A DNA stretch of 64,000 nt from Cerrena zonata. Lineage: Eukaryota; Basidiomycota; Agaricomycetes; Polyporales; Cerrenaceae. Below are positions 1 to 8,691 of the stretch, one piece after another (the first letter of the stretch is position 1; every line of letters starts with the position of its first letter). The DNA lies in the NCBI GenBank assembly GCA_038087015.1, contig JASBNA010000058.1:208515-272514 (forward strand). Direction: 5' to 3'. The notes beneath the pieces were generated by a model. It saw only the letters and a program-made list of their open reading frames with translations, did no database searches and had not been told where the DNA came from. The translations under genes and the position numbers were made by a program.

Positions 1-857
1 CGATGTTTGTACTTTGAATAATTTGTTCTATTTACTATTTCTTGACAAATTGCAACTTGTGCTGATAGACCAATTACTTTCACTTTTATTTCATCTTTGA
101 CAAGATTGTCAATTGTTTTATGGATATCACCAGGGTCGCTAGTAAATAATGCACCGAAAATGACTAAAATTTCTTTGGAGTTCTTATTTTCATTAATATT
201 ACTCCCAAAGTTATATGCTAACATGGAACGAGCCATTTCAAGAGAGTTTTGTAATGATGGATCACCTTGAGGTTCAAACCTATTATGCTGACGAGCTTTG
301 AGCTGTCTAACCTTGTCTATGTGATACTGAGGCGACCCATTAACTTCACTGACAAGGTTAGCAACCCCATTTCTCATCATTACAATTCCCAACTGAGATA
401 TTGGATTTTGATCGAAAAACTCAACAATAAAATCTTGTAGTAGCGACAATGTCATGGAAAATCTTGTTGGTCTCAAATCTTTTTCAATCATTATCGAGGA
501 TCCATCTATTATTACTATCAAAGTTCTGATAATTCCCCTTTGAAAAGGAGTGGATGGGTTTTTCATGATTTTTTTCTTTCTGTTTTCTATAATTGATTGA
601 ATGATAGTTTCAAGCGATCCACTTCCATCATCATCCTTCACTATATCCCATGACCTTTGGATTTCATCTTCCCAAGCATATCCACCATTAGCACCTTTCA
701 AATCGCTGATGTTACCACTTCTAGGTTTGGCACTCGATCGCGTTCTTTTAGCCATTCCATCATCTTTTGGTCCTACTGTCGAGGCTCTTGAGCCACCAGT
801 CGAAGTGTTTTGATTAGTACTTGGGGACTGTGTGAATTCTTCGTCGGAGTCATCCAT
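1..857 (-). CDS. SSL1: TFIIH core subunit Ssl1 (p44 homologue), C-terminus beyond the window
   Basis: Ssl1 is a subunit of transcription/repair factor TFIIH. It supports the Rad3 helicase in RNA polymerase II initiation and nucleotide excision repair. About 285 codons are present, read leftward from ATG 857-855, and the frame stays open to the window edge, so the C-terminal zinc-finger/RING part is missing here. Visible features are an acidic, Ser/Thr-rich N-terminus, the conserved GYAWEDEIQRSWDI stretch, then a von Willebrand A domain with FQRGIIRTLIVIIDGSS, EKDLRPTR, EFFDQNPISQLGIVMMRNG and DPSLQNSLEMAR blocks. These blocks are diagnostic of Ssl1/p44. The gene is followed upstream by TAD2 on the same strand, 198 bp away. 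Identity is secure; only the 3' end is unseen. Confidence 0.95.
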   Translation of the reverse strand, partial: MDDSDEEFTQSPSTNQNTSTGGSRASTVGPKDDGMAKRTRSSAKPRSGNISDLKGANGGYAWEDEIQRSWDIVKDDDGSGSLETIIQSIIENRKKKIMKNPSTPFQRGIIRTLIVIIDGSSIMIEKDLRPTRFSMTLSLLQDFIVEFFDQNPISQLGIVMMRNGVANLVSEVNGSPQYHIDKVRQLKARQHNRFEPQGDPSLQNSLEMARSMLAYNFGSNINENKNSKEILVIFGALFTSDPGDIHKTIDNLVKDEIKVKVIGLSAQVAICQEIVNRTNYSKYKH

Positions 858-1055
858 ATTGAATCGTGCTTTATCAGCAATGCAAATAACGGTACGAAGG
901 TATTTAGCTAGGATTTTTCAATCTTTCTCAAAGCTGTAATTTTTCTCGTTTTTCAGTTGCGATATCAAGTCTCAAAAGATGGATGTGAAATATTTCTACA
1001 GTAAGCTATAATAATACTAGGAAGCTCTATTATACATATTAATATACAATATTAT

Positions 1056-2003
1056 TTACAAGGGAGAGGCCTCTTCAATTCTTCTTTTCTTGTGTTCCAA
1101 ACTGTCTGGCTGAACTAGAGCATCGTCGATCTTGATGATTTTGTTATTTTCAAAATCAATTTCACCAGACTCATTTACAGGATAGAATAGCTTCAAAAAC
1201 AAGTCTAGATCTTTCTCTAGTATCGAATTGGACACTATTCCATCGACAAATAAATCTTGAATGTGAGGAATCTGTTGAATAAGTTCAATGTTGATCAAAT
1301 CTTGAAGGCAGTACCCTGAGTCCAACTTGGGGGTGATTTCGAGCTCATTTATGCCCACGTCGTAATACTTTTCACATCTTTCAGGCCCATAGAAACTTAT
1401 GAAAGACTCCTTGGTCATGTACTGCTCGAACGAAAGATTGGGAGGGTATGATTTATTTTCAATTTCTTTGTTTTTCTTTATCTTTGGATTTGGAGCAGAA
1501 TCGTTCTCTTGGATATAGAAGTTTCTTAGTAGTTGGACTGCTTCAGTCCTTAAGATCCCTCCATAACTGTTATAATTGTTTGCAACGTCTTCTCGATCGT
1601 CATTATGGATCGAAAGGACAGTTCCATTTCCTCCAAACCGGTCGTTTGCACAACCGTAAATGACTTCGCCTATACCCAATTGCTTCAAAGCCAGGGAGCA
1701 CATAATGCAAGGCTCAACTGTAACAAAAAGCGATACCTTAGCGAAAAAACTCTTGATGTATTCTTGATCGTGATGATATTCTTGTGGAATGTACTCTTGA
1801 AAAATCTTATCAATACCTATGAACTCGGCATGTCGAGTCCCATTCAACGATTTGTTGGTATCATTACAACCATAACTCAATATCTTGTTAGACTCTCGAG
1901 AATAAAACACACAAGCAACTGGGGTCTCGTTGGTCATCAAGGCTCTATACGCAACGTAAAGAGCCAATGCACTTATCTTAAATTCAAGAATCAAATCATT
2001 CAT
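1056..2003 (-). CDS. TAD2: tRNA-specific adenosine-34 deaminase, catalytic subunit Tad2
   Basis: Tad2 is the catalytic partner of the Tad2/Tad3 heterodimer that converts A34 to inosine in tRNA anticodons. The cytidine/deoxycytidylate deaminase zinc site is visible: HAEF (His ligand plus proton-shuttling Glu) followed by EPCIMC with two Cys ligands. The intact Glu separates it from Tad3, in which that Glu is replaced. The start used is ATG 2003-2001 (MNDLILEFK); the open frame continues five codons further but only to a TTG. At 315 aa it is longer than the roughly 250-aa S. cerevisiae protein because of a C-terminal extension of about 100 residues with no recognised domain. It is divergent from PPE1, with a 226-bp shared promoter. 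Confidence 0.9.
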   Translation of the reverse strand: MNDLILEFKISALALYVAYRALMTNETPVACVFYSRESNKILSYGCNDTNKSLNGTRHAEFIGIDKIFQEYIPQEYHHDQEYIKSFFAKVSLFVTVEPCIMCSLALKQLGIGEVIYGCANDRFGGNGTVLSIHNDDREDVANNYNSYGGILRTEAVQLLRNFYIQENDSAPNPKIKKNKEIENKSYPPNLSFEQYMTKESFISFYGPERCEKYYDVGINELEITPKLDSGYCLQDLINIELIQQIPHIQDLFVDGIVSNSILEKDLDLFLKLFYPVNESGEIDFENNKIIKIDDALVQPDSLEHKKRRIEEASPL

Positions 2004-2229
2004 CCCCCAAAAATACAAGCACTAGCCCTGTGCTGATTGTATAGAATCTCAGTGGATAGTTTTGTTGACCTCCGATGTTACAGGAAAAGTGGTGTTACTA
2101 CTCCAGATCGGATTTCTTATTTGATTTTTCATTGAACCTGATTTTTTTTTCTTTTCGTTCTTTTCATTTCACGTTTAGTCGATTGTGCAAAGAAAACACG
2201 GAGGGCCAACTGTATTACCGATTGACAAG

Positions 2230-3411
2230 ATGTCTGATCTACACAAAGCATTCTTGAAACGAGTGAAGCATCAGGAAAAGTCGCTAGGTTTATTTCCTTT
2301 ATTGGAAGATTCAATTGAGTCTCCAACAAGTTTGAATCGCGTGGACTCTGACAGTCAAATTGTTACGAACAGCTCAGAAGACGATGTCAAATCAAAAGAG
2401 GATGAGATATTGATGGATGCTTACCATCAGGCGATACGTCTGACCTTTCCGATTATTGAAACGTACGAATGTTCGAATCTTGGGATTTCTTTCCAGACAT
2501 ATTACAGACCACCAAGCAATTCAAAGGCTCCTATATTTGTTTGTCATCACGGTGCTGGTTCATCCTCGATGACCTTTTGCAAACTTGCACCGAGCCTAAC
2601 CGAAACCTATGATGTTGGTAAGAATGGGGAATCACCAGGATTATTCGTATTTGATATGAGGGGCCATGGTAATTCTACCATGCCAAAAATTGTCGACTTC
2701 TCTTTAGGATCACTAACAAAAGATTTTGAATTCATATTGAAAAAGTTTCTTTCGAAACACAGTCCTAAGAACTCTATATATTTGATAGGCCACTCGCTTG
2801 GTGGCTCAATTTTAACTAATTACATCATTGAAAATCCAGAATGTGAATATAATTTTAAAGGGTTGGTTATGATAGATATTGTGGAGGAAACTGCAGTTAA
2901 GTCATTGATTGCAATGCCTCAGTATATTAAAAACCAACCAAAGTCATTTCCAAATTATCAAAGGGCCATTGATTGGCATGTTAAACACGTAAGATTAATT
3001 AATAACACTGAGTCAGCTAAGATAAGTGTTCCCGATTTGTTGATGAAAACACTGAGAGGCATAGTGTGGAAAACCAACTTGGAACAAACTCAACCATTCT
3101 GGGAATCATGGTTTACAGGGTTATCAGAGAACTTCGTCAAATGTAATACCAAAAATAAGGTTGCAAAATTGCTAATATTATCAGGACATGAAACTTTAGA
3201 TACTAATCTAATCATAGGTCAAATGCAAGGAAAATACCAGTTGATAGTATTCAATAATAGTGCCCACACAGGGCATTTTGTTCAAGAAGATATACCCAAG
3301 CAGCTTTCAATTAGTCTTATAGATTTTGCAAAAAGAAATGATTCGCCTGCAGAATACATGAAGCAAGAACTTGGGTTTATTCCAAAATGGGGTGGGAAAA
3401 TTCATAAATAA
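2230..3411 (+). CDS. PPE1: protein phosphatase 2A methylesterase Ppe1 (PME-1)
   Basis: This is a serine hydrolase that removes the C-terminal carboxymethyl group of the PP2A catalytic subunit. The alpha/beta-hydrolase fold is clear: an oxyanion-hole region CHHGAGSSSMTF, FDMRGHGNS, the nucleophile elbow GHSLGGS, and a terminal catalytic His in NSAHTGHFVQED. The frame is open from 2185, but the first AUG with a plausible mature N-terminus is at 2230 (MSDLHKAFLKRV), giving 393 aa, close to the family length. It is transcribed divergently from TAD2 and ends 46 bp from the convergent QNS1 stop, so the two 3' UTRs must overlap or be very short. Confidence 0.9.
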   Translation: MSDLHKAFLKRVKHQEKSLGLFPLLEDSIESPTSLNRVDSDSQIVTNSSEDDVKSKEDEILMDAYHQAIRLTFPIIETYECSNLGISFQTYYRPPSNSKAPIFVCHHGAGSSSMTFCKLAPSLTETYDVGKNGESPGLFVFDMRGHGNSTMPKIVDFSLGSLTKDFEFILKKFLSKHSPKNSIYLIGHSLGGSILTNYIIENPECEYNFKGLVMIDIVEETAVKSLIAMPQYIKNQPKSFPNYQRAIDWHVKHVRLINNTESAKISVPDLLMKTLRGIVWKTNLEQTQPFWESWFTGLSENFVKCNTKNKVAKLLILSGHETLDTNLIIGQMQGKYQLIVFNNSAHTGHFVQEDIPKQLSISLIDFAKRNDSPAEYMKQELGFIPKWGGKIHK

Positions 3412-3457
3412 TAATTATGTATATTCTAGATACAAAAGTATATATAGAATGGGTCAT

Positions 3458-5602
3458 TTAATCAACACTAATATTACTTTCTTTAATTTCTTTCTCTCTT
3501 GCATTAATTTTTTCTACGATTTGGTCAATCTTTTTACTTGCAAATGGGAATCTTGGATTAATCAAGAACGGTCTCAAATCAAATCTATTATCATCAGGAG
3601 AGTATTGTTCTGCATGGTAAGCTGGAGTCATTGTAGTCATTTTATGTCTATTAATAGCATAGAAAAACCAAAATCTTTTAACTTTTTCAGCAATTACTTC
3701 AGCAGAATAGTTATATGGTGCTTGAGACCACTCATGATATAATTTTATAAACATTCCTAAAGGACCACACTTATCGACTTTTCTCAATCTACCAAACCTT
3801 GATAATTCATCATAAGTCATACCCATATCGATTTCATCACTTTGAACGTAATTTTCAGTTATTGGTTCTAATTCAGCAGTTGGAGTAGCGGTCAAGAATT
3901 CTTCTAAGTTTGGTATGTCAAAACTAGTTTTTGCCCAAGCTATGAATGCTTTCAAATCGGTTTTTGAAATCCCACCAATTGGATTGATATCAGCACTAGA
4001 ACAATCATATTTTGTCAAGTAACCTCTCAAACATTCGTCAACATTAGCGCTACCGAGGACGAGTAAACCACCTTGCTTGTTTCTTGTCCAAGGTAATAAC
4101 TGAGCAAATAAGTAACTTAATACCATTCTCAATCTAGCTTGAATATTTTGTAATGCTAAATTTTCCGTCACTGAACCCCCAAAAATTTTGAAAATTGGTT
4201 TTTTACCTGTTGCAACTTCAAAAACATTAACAACTGCTGTAACTAAAGTATCCATATTCATATCTATGTGATAAGAGCCGACTTTTTCCGAGAGTTCTTT
4301 AGCTCTAGATCTTGTGTCAATAGAAGAATTAACAGTACCCATGAAACTAGTATAAAATAATCTAGCAGCAACTTCTTGGGGAGTCTTTGGAATGAAGTCA
4401 CTTTCATGGGTAAGCATTTGAACATCCTTTAAAACTTGTTCATTGCCGTCTTTAATTGCCGCAACGACCAATCTACACATGGAATGGACAATGACTGCAG
4501 TTGCACATGAATCAATACCACCACTAAGCGGGAGGAAGAACCCGGCGCATTTTGATCTTCTCAAGTAATCCCAAAGCCAGCAAGCAGGACCCAATGCGAT
4601 TTCCTCTTGTGGAAGATGGTACTTGATAGGAATAGGTTTCGTTGGTTTGACTAAAGGATCAAATACAAGTGAGCTTGGGGATAATTCAATTTTAGTTTCG
4701 ATACTATGGTAAGTTTGAGTTTTATTAACAGTTTGTATAGCTGCTGACTTTTGATTTCTGTAAGATCTAACATCATCCAAGTCGATAGTTGCAGAAACAA
4801 CTTCGACGTCAGAAAGAGAAAATTGACTTCCCTGTGCAACCATTTCACCATTAACCACGATACAAGCACAACCATCGTAGTATAATCTATCACCATCACA
4901 TCCCTTTTGGTTAGCATAAAGGTAGACACCCCCACATTTTTTGGTAGCTTCAGTAATTAATTGTAATCTAGTATCTAATTTTCGTAACTCATGATGAGAA
5001 CCAGATGAATTAGTAAAGATTTCAACCCCATCTAAAGCCATGGTGATATGGGGAGATTCAGGAGTAAATAATTCTTCACAGGTTTCTGGACCTAATTTAG
5101 TTTCCAAAGTCTCAATAACGCAATCACCAATAACAACTCTGGATTGACCAGTTATTTCTTGAATTAATTTAGGTAATTGGTAAAGTTCATGATAATACTT
5201 TCTATTCCAGGGAGTGAAGTATCTCATTTCTCTATAGTTCCCATCGTTAGCTAAATATATTTTTGGTCTAATAAGTAAAATCTCTCCGTTATAAGATATG
5301 ACCCTACAATTATACTTGATTGATTTATGAATGATTGGAATACCGATATCTAAAACAATTCCCTGGGTATCTGGGTGTTTCAATATTTCACCATAAACCT
5401 CCCAAGAATGATCATAAACATCATTTTCTGAAAAATGATCTAAACAACCATATCCACATACTTCTAATTCCGGACCTACTCTTAATTGAGCACCTTGTTT
5501 TTTAGCATCAATAATACTTTGGATGATACGATCACGATTACCTTCGAAATCCAATGCCCATTGGTTAAGGTTACAAGTGGCAATAGTAACGTAATGGCCC
5601 AT
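3458..5602 (-). CDS. QNS1: glutamine-dependent NAD+ synthetase
   Basis: This enzyme performs the last step of NAD+ synthesis, ATP-dependent amidation of nicotinic acid adenine dinucleotide using glutamine. The N-terminal half is a nitrilase-type glutaminase (Glu in GPELEVCGYG, Lys in LIRPKIYLAN, nucleophile Cys in GPETCEELF). The C-terminal half is the synthetase with the ATP pyrophosphatase P-loop LPLSGGIDS and VLGSANVDECLRGYLTKYD. Starting at ATG 5602-5600 (MGHYVTIATCNLNQWALDF) gives 714 aa, the same length as S. cerevisiae Qns1; the extra 17 in-frame codons upstream lack support. A T-run (about 5671-5700) and an 18-bp triple repeat lie in its 5' region. Confidence 0.96.
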   Translation of the reverse strand: MGHYVTIATCNLNQWALDFEGNRDRIIQSIIDAKKQGAQLRVGPELEVCGYGCLDHFSENDVYDHSWEVYGEILKHPDTQGIVLDIGIPIIHKSIKYNCRVISYNGEILLIRPKIYLANDGNYREMRYFTPWNRKYYHELYQLPKLIQEITGQSRVVIGDCVIETLETKLGPETCEELFTPESPHITMALDGVEIFTNSSGSHHELRKLDTRLQLITEATKKCGGVYLYANQKGCDGDRLYYDGCACIVVNGEMVAQGSQFSLSDVEVVSATIDLDDVRSYRNQKSAAIQTVNKTQTYHSIETKIELSPSSLVFDPLVKPTKPIPIKYHLPQEEIALGPACWLWDYLRRSKCAGFFLPLSGGIDSCATAVIVHSMCRLVVAAIKDGNEQVLKDVQMLTHESDFIPKTPQEVAARLFYTSFMGTVNSSIDTRSRAKELSEKVGSYHIDMNMDTLVTAVVNVFEVATGKKPIFKIFGGSVTENLALQNIQARLRMVLSYLFAQLLPWTRNKQGGLLVLGSANVDECLRGYLTKYDCSSADINPIGGISKTDLKAFIAWAKTSFDIPNLEEFLTATPTAELEPITENYVQSDEIDMGMTYDELSRFGRLRKVDKCGPLGMFIKLYHEWSQAPYNYSAEVIAEKVKRFWFFYAINRHKMTTMTPAYHAEQYSPDDNRFDLRPFLINPRFPFASKKIDQIVEKINAREKEIKESNISVD

Positions 5603-5770
5603 TCTCGATCGTACTTGCTGCTGACAATTGATAAGGAAGCTTGAGGTCTTCAAGTCTTTCGCTCAGTTAATTTATTTTATTTTTTTTTTTTTTTTTTTTT
5701 GGCGATTCTCAGGAAATGTGAGTCCTCTGTAGGTTCCAATATCTACGAATTTTGTTATAGCCAAAGCTTC

Positions 5771-5824
5771 AATTGAATATACATAGAGAATTGAATATAC
5801 ATAGAGAATTGAACATACATAGAG
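5771..5824. repeat. three tandem copies of an 18-bp unit
   Basis: Unit AATTGAATATACATAGAG occurs at 5771-5788 and 5789-5806 exactly, and at 5807-5824 with one difference (AACATAC instead of AATATAC). It lies between the xanthine dioxygenase stop codon and the QNS1 start, so it could be transcribed in the 3' UTR of the former or act in the QNS1 promoter. No function is evident. Confidence 0.95.
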
Positions 5825-5853
5825 ATTCAAATATAAAGACACGTACACATAGA

Positions 5854-7047
5854 TCAGAGTTCTAACTTAGGATCAAACCCACTGGCAATATTACATTGGT
5901 GCATTAATCTTCTTTCGTCCTTACCATTATTAACACCTTTCAATTCACCAGTAACACTATGCCAAACACCACGATTGTAGAAAATAACCAAATCACCCTG
6001 GGACCAGCTATGGGCCAAGACTCTTGAAGGACTGATACAAGGTCTCATTAATTGGTGAGCTTTTTCACGAGCTTCTTTTAATTCAAAAGTTTTTGTTTCA
6101 CCGTTTGGTAATTTTGTATGTAATTTATGAAGACAACAACCATGAAGTTGTAAATGGTTCTTTTTAGTGACTGGGTTTGTCCAAACCATTGGTAATTTTT
6201 TAATTTTTGATTCTTCCCATTCAGGTAATTTATCAAATGGCATTTCTTTACCTTCAGAAACCATGGTTAAACCATCTTTGGTAGCACCTGCTGGTGAAAT
6301 AAAAATATAAGGATGTGGAGCATACTCAACGGTAGTATTAAGGGCAAATTGTTTATCTTCATCTGATAATCCTGCAAAAGCTTGTTCTCCACTAACGAAA
6401 CAGGTAGCCCCTTGGGTGAGTTGTAATTTATCACCAGTTCCATCGTCATAGTCAATTGTTTGAACTTGAGTAGATGGAGGAACCTTGATCCCCAACAAAG
6501 TGGTTACCACTGGAGGTGCCAAGTCATACAAGGCAGAGTCAATATGCCATCTATAAAATCTTGTTCTATTTTCTTCGATAATTTGTTTTTGAGTTAATGG
6601 ATCATGATGGAAAGTAGTGTGAGATGGATGAGTTAAAGAGATGGTTTCCCCATTCTCGTTACCTTGTTCATCAGCTTGGAAAGTTCCTTGACCCAAGATT
6701 TGAACCTGAGGTTGAGATTTAACCGTAGTACCATCTTTTCTTAAAACCGATTGGGCATGTCTAAACTCTTTACCATGACCATAACCAGCAAAACCAGAAT
6801 CTTCTTTTGGTTCAGGGATCGTTGGATCAAATCTTTTGGTTAATAAGTATTGGGATTTTGGTGCTAAGTCTGCTTGGCCTGGAATAACTATAACCATATA
6901 AGTATGAACAGCTTCATATAATTTTTTAAAATCATCATCATTCAAATTAGCAGGATCATTATTAGCATAAGATGGTAAACCAATGACACAGCCAAATGGT
7001 TTATCTTCCAATGGAGTAACACTAAGAGTATCAGTTTTATGAACCAT
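5854..7047 (-). CDS. xanthine dioxygenase, Fe(II)/2-oxoglutarate-dependent (XanA/Xan1 type)
   Basis: This is predicted to hydroxylate xanthine to uric acid with 2-oxoglutarate, O2 and Fe(II). It is the fungal alternative to molybdenum xanthine dehydrogenase, as in Aspergillus XanA and S. pombe Xan1. It belongs to the TauD/TfdA fold: iron ligands His-x-Asp in RFYRWHIDSAL, the distal His in NRGVWHSVTG, and a terminal Arg pair that would bind 2-oxoglutarate. Conserved family blocks FAGYGHGKEFRHAQSVL and LAHSWSQGDLVIFYNRG are present. Start ATG 7047-7045 (MVHKTDTLSVTPL) gives 397 aa; the five codons before it begin with TTG. The promoter carries GATA motifs and CGG/CCG palindromes, as expected for purine use as a nitrogen source. 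Confidence 0.88.
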   Translation of the reverse strand: MVHKTDTLSVTPLEDKPFGCVIGLPSYANNDPANLNDDDFKKLYEAVHTYMVIVIPGQADLAPKSQYLLTKRFDPTIPEPKEDSGFAGYGHGKEFRHAQSVLRKDGTTVKSQPQVQILGQGTFQADEQGNENGETISLTHPSHTTFHHDPLTQKQIIEENRTRFYRWHIDSALYDLAPPVVTTLLGIKVPPSTQVQTIDYDDGTGDKLQLTQGATCFVSGEQAFAGLSDEDKQFALNTTVEYAPHPYIFISPAGATKDGLTMVSEGKEMPFDKLPEWEESKIKKLPMVWTNPVTKKNHLQLHGCCLHKLHTKLPNGETKTFELKEAREKAHQLMRPCISPSRVLAHSWSQGDLVIFYNRGVWHSVTGELKGVNNGKDERRLMHQCNIASGFDPKLEL

Positions 7048-7096
7048 ATTGATATAGAGCAATACTTCTAATGCAATTAAAAGTAGTTTGGGTTTC

Positions 7097-7204
7097 CCCG
7101 TACTTTATATACTTTCCCTGATAAGATGTTCTCCGGTGTGCCGGTGGAGCCCCGACGGCCTTTCCGCATCAATCGGTTCCCCGATAAGCAGATCTGGTCA
7201 CGTG
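7097..7204. promoter_or_regulatory. xanthine dioxygenase promoter with GATA, CGG/CCG and CACGTG motifs
   Basis: The only gene served by this gap is the leftward xanthine dioxygenase. Visible motifs: CCCGTAC 7097-7103; GATAAG 7120-7125 and 7183-7188 (the fungal nitrogen GATA-factor core); inverted CGG triplets at 7134-7143 (CGG-N4-CCG), 7156-7166 (CGG-N5-CCG) and 7173-7184 (TCGG-N4-CCGA); and CACGTG 7199-7204. CGG-Nx-CCG is the usual site of Zn2Cys6 activators, and purine regulators of this class (Aspergillus UaY, yeast Ppr1) use N6. The shorter spacing here is seen directly; the regulator is inferred. Confidence 0.6.
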
Positions 7205-7299
7205 TTTTGGTGTATGGGTCTTTACTCGCAGTGGACTGATTCTATTGATGATTTACAGGCAATTGGGAAGACTAATGCAAATATATTAAAGATAAGTAA

Positions 7300-7743
7300 T
7301 TAAAAGCCCAAGTAAAAATCTTTTTGTAAGTACATCCAAGTGAAACTGACAGTACTGACAATTAAAGGACCGGCCAAACCTTTACCAAAGTTAACCGTAC
7401 GGTAAAACAACCATTCACTGATGAAATGGCCACCAGCAACGACAAAAGTCCACATAACCATTTCATAAACCAGTTTATTGCCGATTAAGTGATATGCACC
7501 GTAATATCTAACAATTGAGGTTATGAAGGTCCAAGTACCAAAAGTTCTGGCACTCAAATCGGTGACTTGGCCCGGTTTGGAATTGTCATAAACTTTCTTC
7601 GTAAGGGCCAAGTCTTTGCTTTGGTAGGTTTGAACAGAGTTGAAAATCGAGACTACCGAGATGAAGAGTAACCAGTGTGGTAAGTAACCACCCTGGGGGG
7701 TTGTTCTTGGTAAGTACGAGACCAAAGTGGAAAGAATTGACAT
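7300..7743 (-). CDS. ERG28: ergosterol biosynthesis scaffold protein Erg28
   Basis: Erg28 is a small ER membrane protein that tethers the C-4 demethylation enzymes (Erg25, Erg26, Erg27) and Erg6 into an ergosterol-synthesis complex. At 147 aa it matches the family length. Four hydrophobic segments are evident, including HWLLFISVVSIFNSVQTY, LVYEMVMWTFVVAGGHFI and a C-terminal GPLIVSTVSFTWMYL. The blocks SARTFGTWTFITSIVRYYGAYH and ISEWLFYRTV are typical of Erg28. It starts at ATG 7743-7741. The 263-bp gap to the upstream RPL22 stop must hold its promoter; I found no TCGTATA sterol element there. Confidence 0.93.
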   Translation of the reverse strand: MSILSTLVSYLPRTTPQGGYLPHWLLFISVVSIFNSVQTYQSKDLALTKKVYDNSKPGQVTDLSARTFGTWTFITSIVRYYGAYHLIGNKLVYEMVMWTFVVAGGHFISEWLFYRTVNFGKGLAGPLIVSTVSFTWMYLQKDFYLGF

Positions 7744-8006
7744 TGTAGAGCTCCTGGGTTAGTTGAAAAGAAGTGCTTCTACGAGGTTTTTTAGATTTTT
7801 TCGTTCGCTTTTTAGTTTTTTTGACTTCTTAACATGGGTTGACTTTTACATTTTTTACGAATGAAACTTTTAAACGACAATTAATACATTGATAAAACCA
7901 TTATAAACCCATAAAAATGAAATGAAACAAATGTGAAAAACAAACTATATATATTCAAAAACTAAATTCTATATTATACAAGGATACATTTTTGAAATTA
8001 AATAAT

Positions 8007-8691
8007 TTATTCTTCATCTTCTTCATCACCTTCGGCAACAGAGTAGAATTGTAATTTGTATTGGTTTTGTTTAACAGAAACGAATCTGATCCAGTCTCTG
8101 ATTTGGTTTTTCTTCAAAAATCTCTTGGTTAAGTATTTTAAGTATTTACCAGAGAATTTGGTAGAAGAAACAATAACAACCTTGTTACCTTCTTCGGTAA
8201 CGGTGATGTTGTCACCTAAGTTACCAACAATGTTTTCAACTTTGATGTGTTCAACTAAGTATTTGACGTAAGCTTCTTGGTCAAAAACATCGTTTTCAAC
8301 TGGAGCAGAAGTGTCAACAACAAATTTTTTAGCAGAAGCAGATTGTTTAGTGGTCTATAATAAAGGGAAATCCCATGTTAGCCTACCGCACTATTATCAC
8401 AATATACACAGTGGTATAGTAGATAAAGACAGCATAGCCCAGGGACGGGTTTGCGATTATGTGAAAGACATCCTAAAGGATACCTTGAATTGTCGATATT
8501 AAAAAAAAAGAAAAATGATTCATTCACTTACCGATATCAGTAAGCAGAATCAAAAAAATCAAAAAATCAAAAATCAAAAAAAAAAAAAAAAAAAAAACAA
8601 AACAAAACACACAGTAAATCAAACCCGTACAAAGGGAAAGCTTGTCAAATTATCCACGTTTGACATCAAGAATACATACGATTGGAGCCAT
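8007..8691 (-). CDS. RPL22: 60S ribosomal protein L22 (eL22), one intron
   Basis: This is a cytosolic large-subunit ribosomal protein. Exon 1 is 8691-8680 (ATG GCT CCA ATC) and exon 2 is 8354-8007, giving a 119-aa protein ending in an acidic tail (EGDEEDEE). The 325-nt intron (8679-8355) has donor GTATGT, a GGCTAAC branch-type motif near 8377-8383 and acceptor TATAG. It interrupts after codon 4 in phase 0, the usual position for yeast ribosomal-protein introns. The exon-2 core [20 protein letters not shown] and [20 protein letters not shown] is diagnostic of L22. The intron holds a long A/T tract (8579-8597) and a short perfect hairpin (ATCCT-AA-AGGAT near 8469-8480). S. cerevisiae RPL22 introns are bound by Rpl22 itself for autoregulation; whether that occurs here is unknown. 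Confidence 0.95.
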
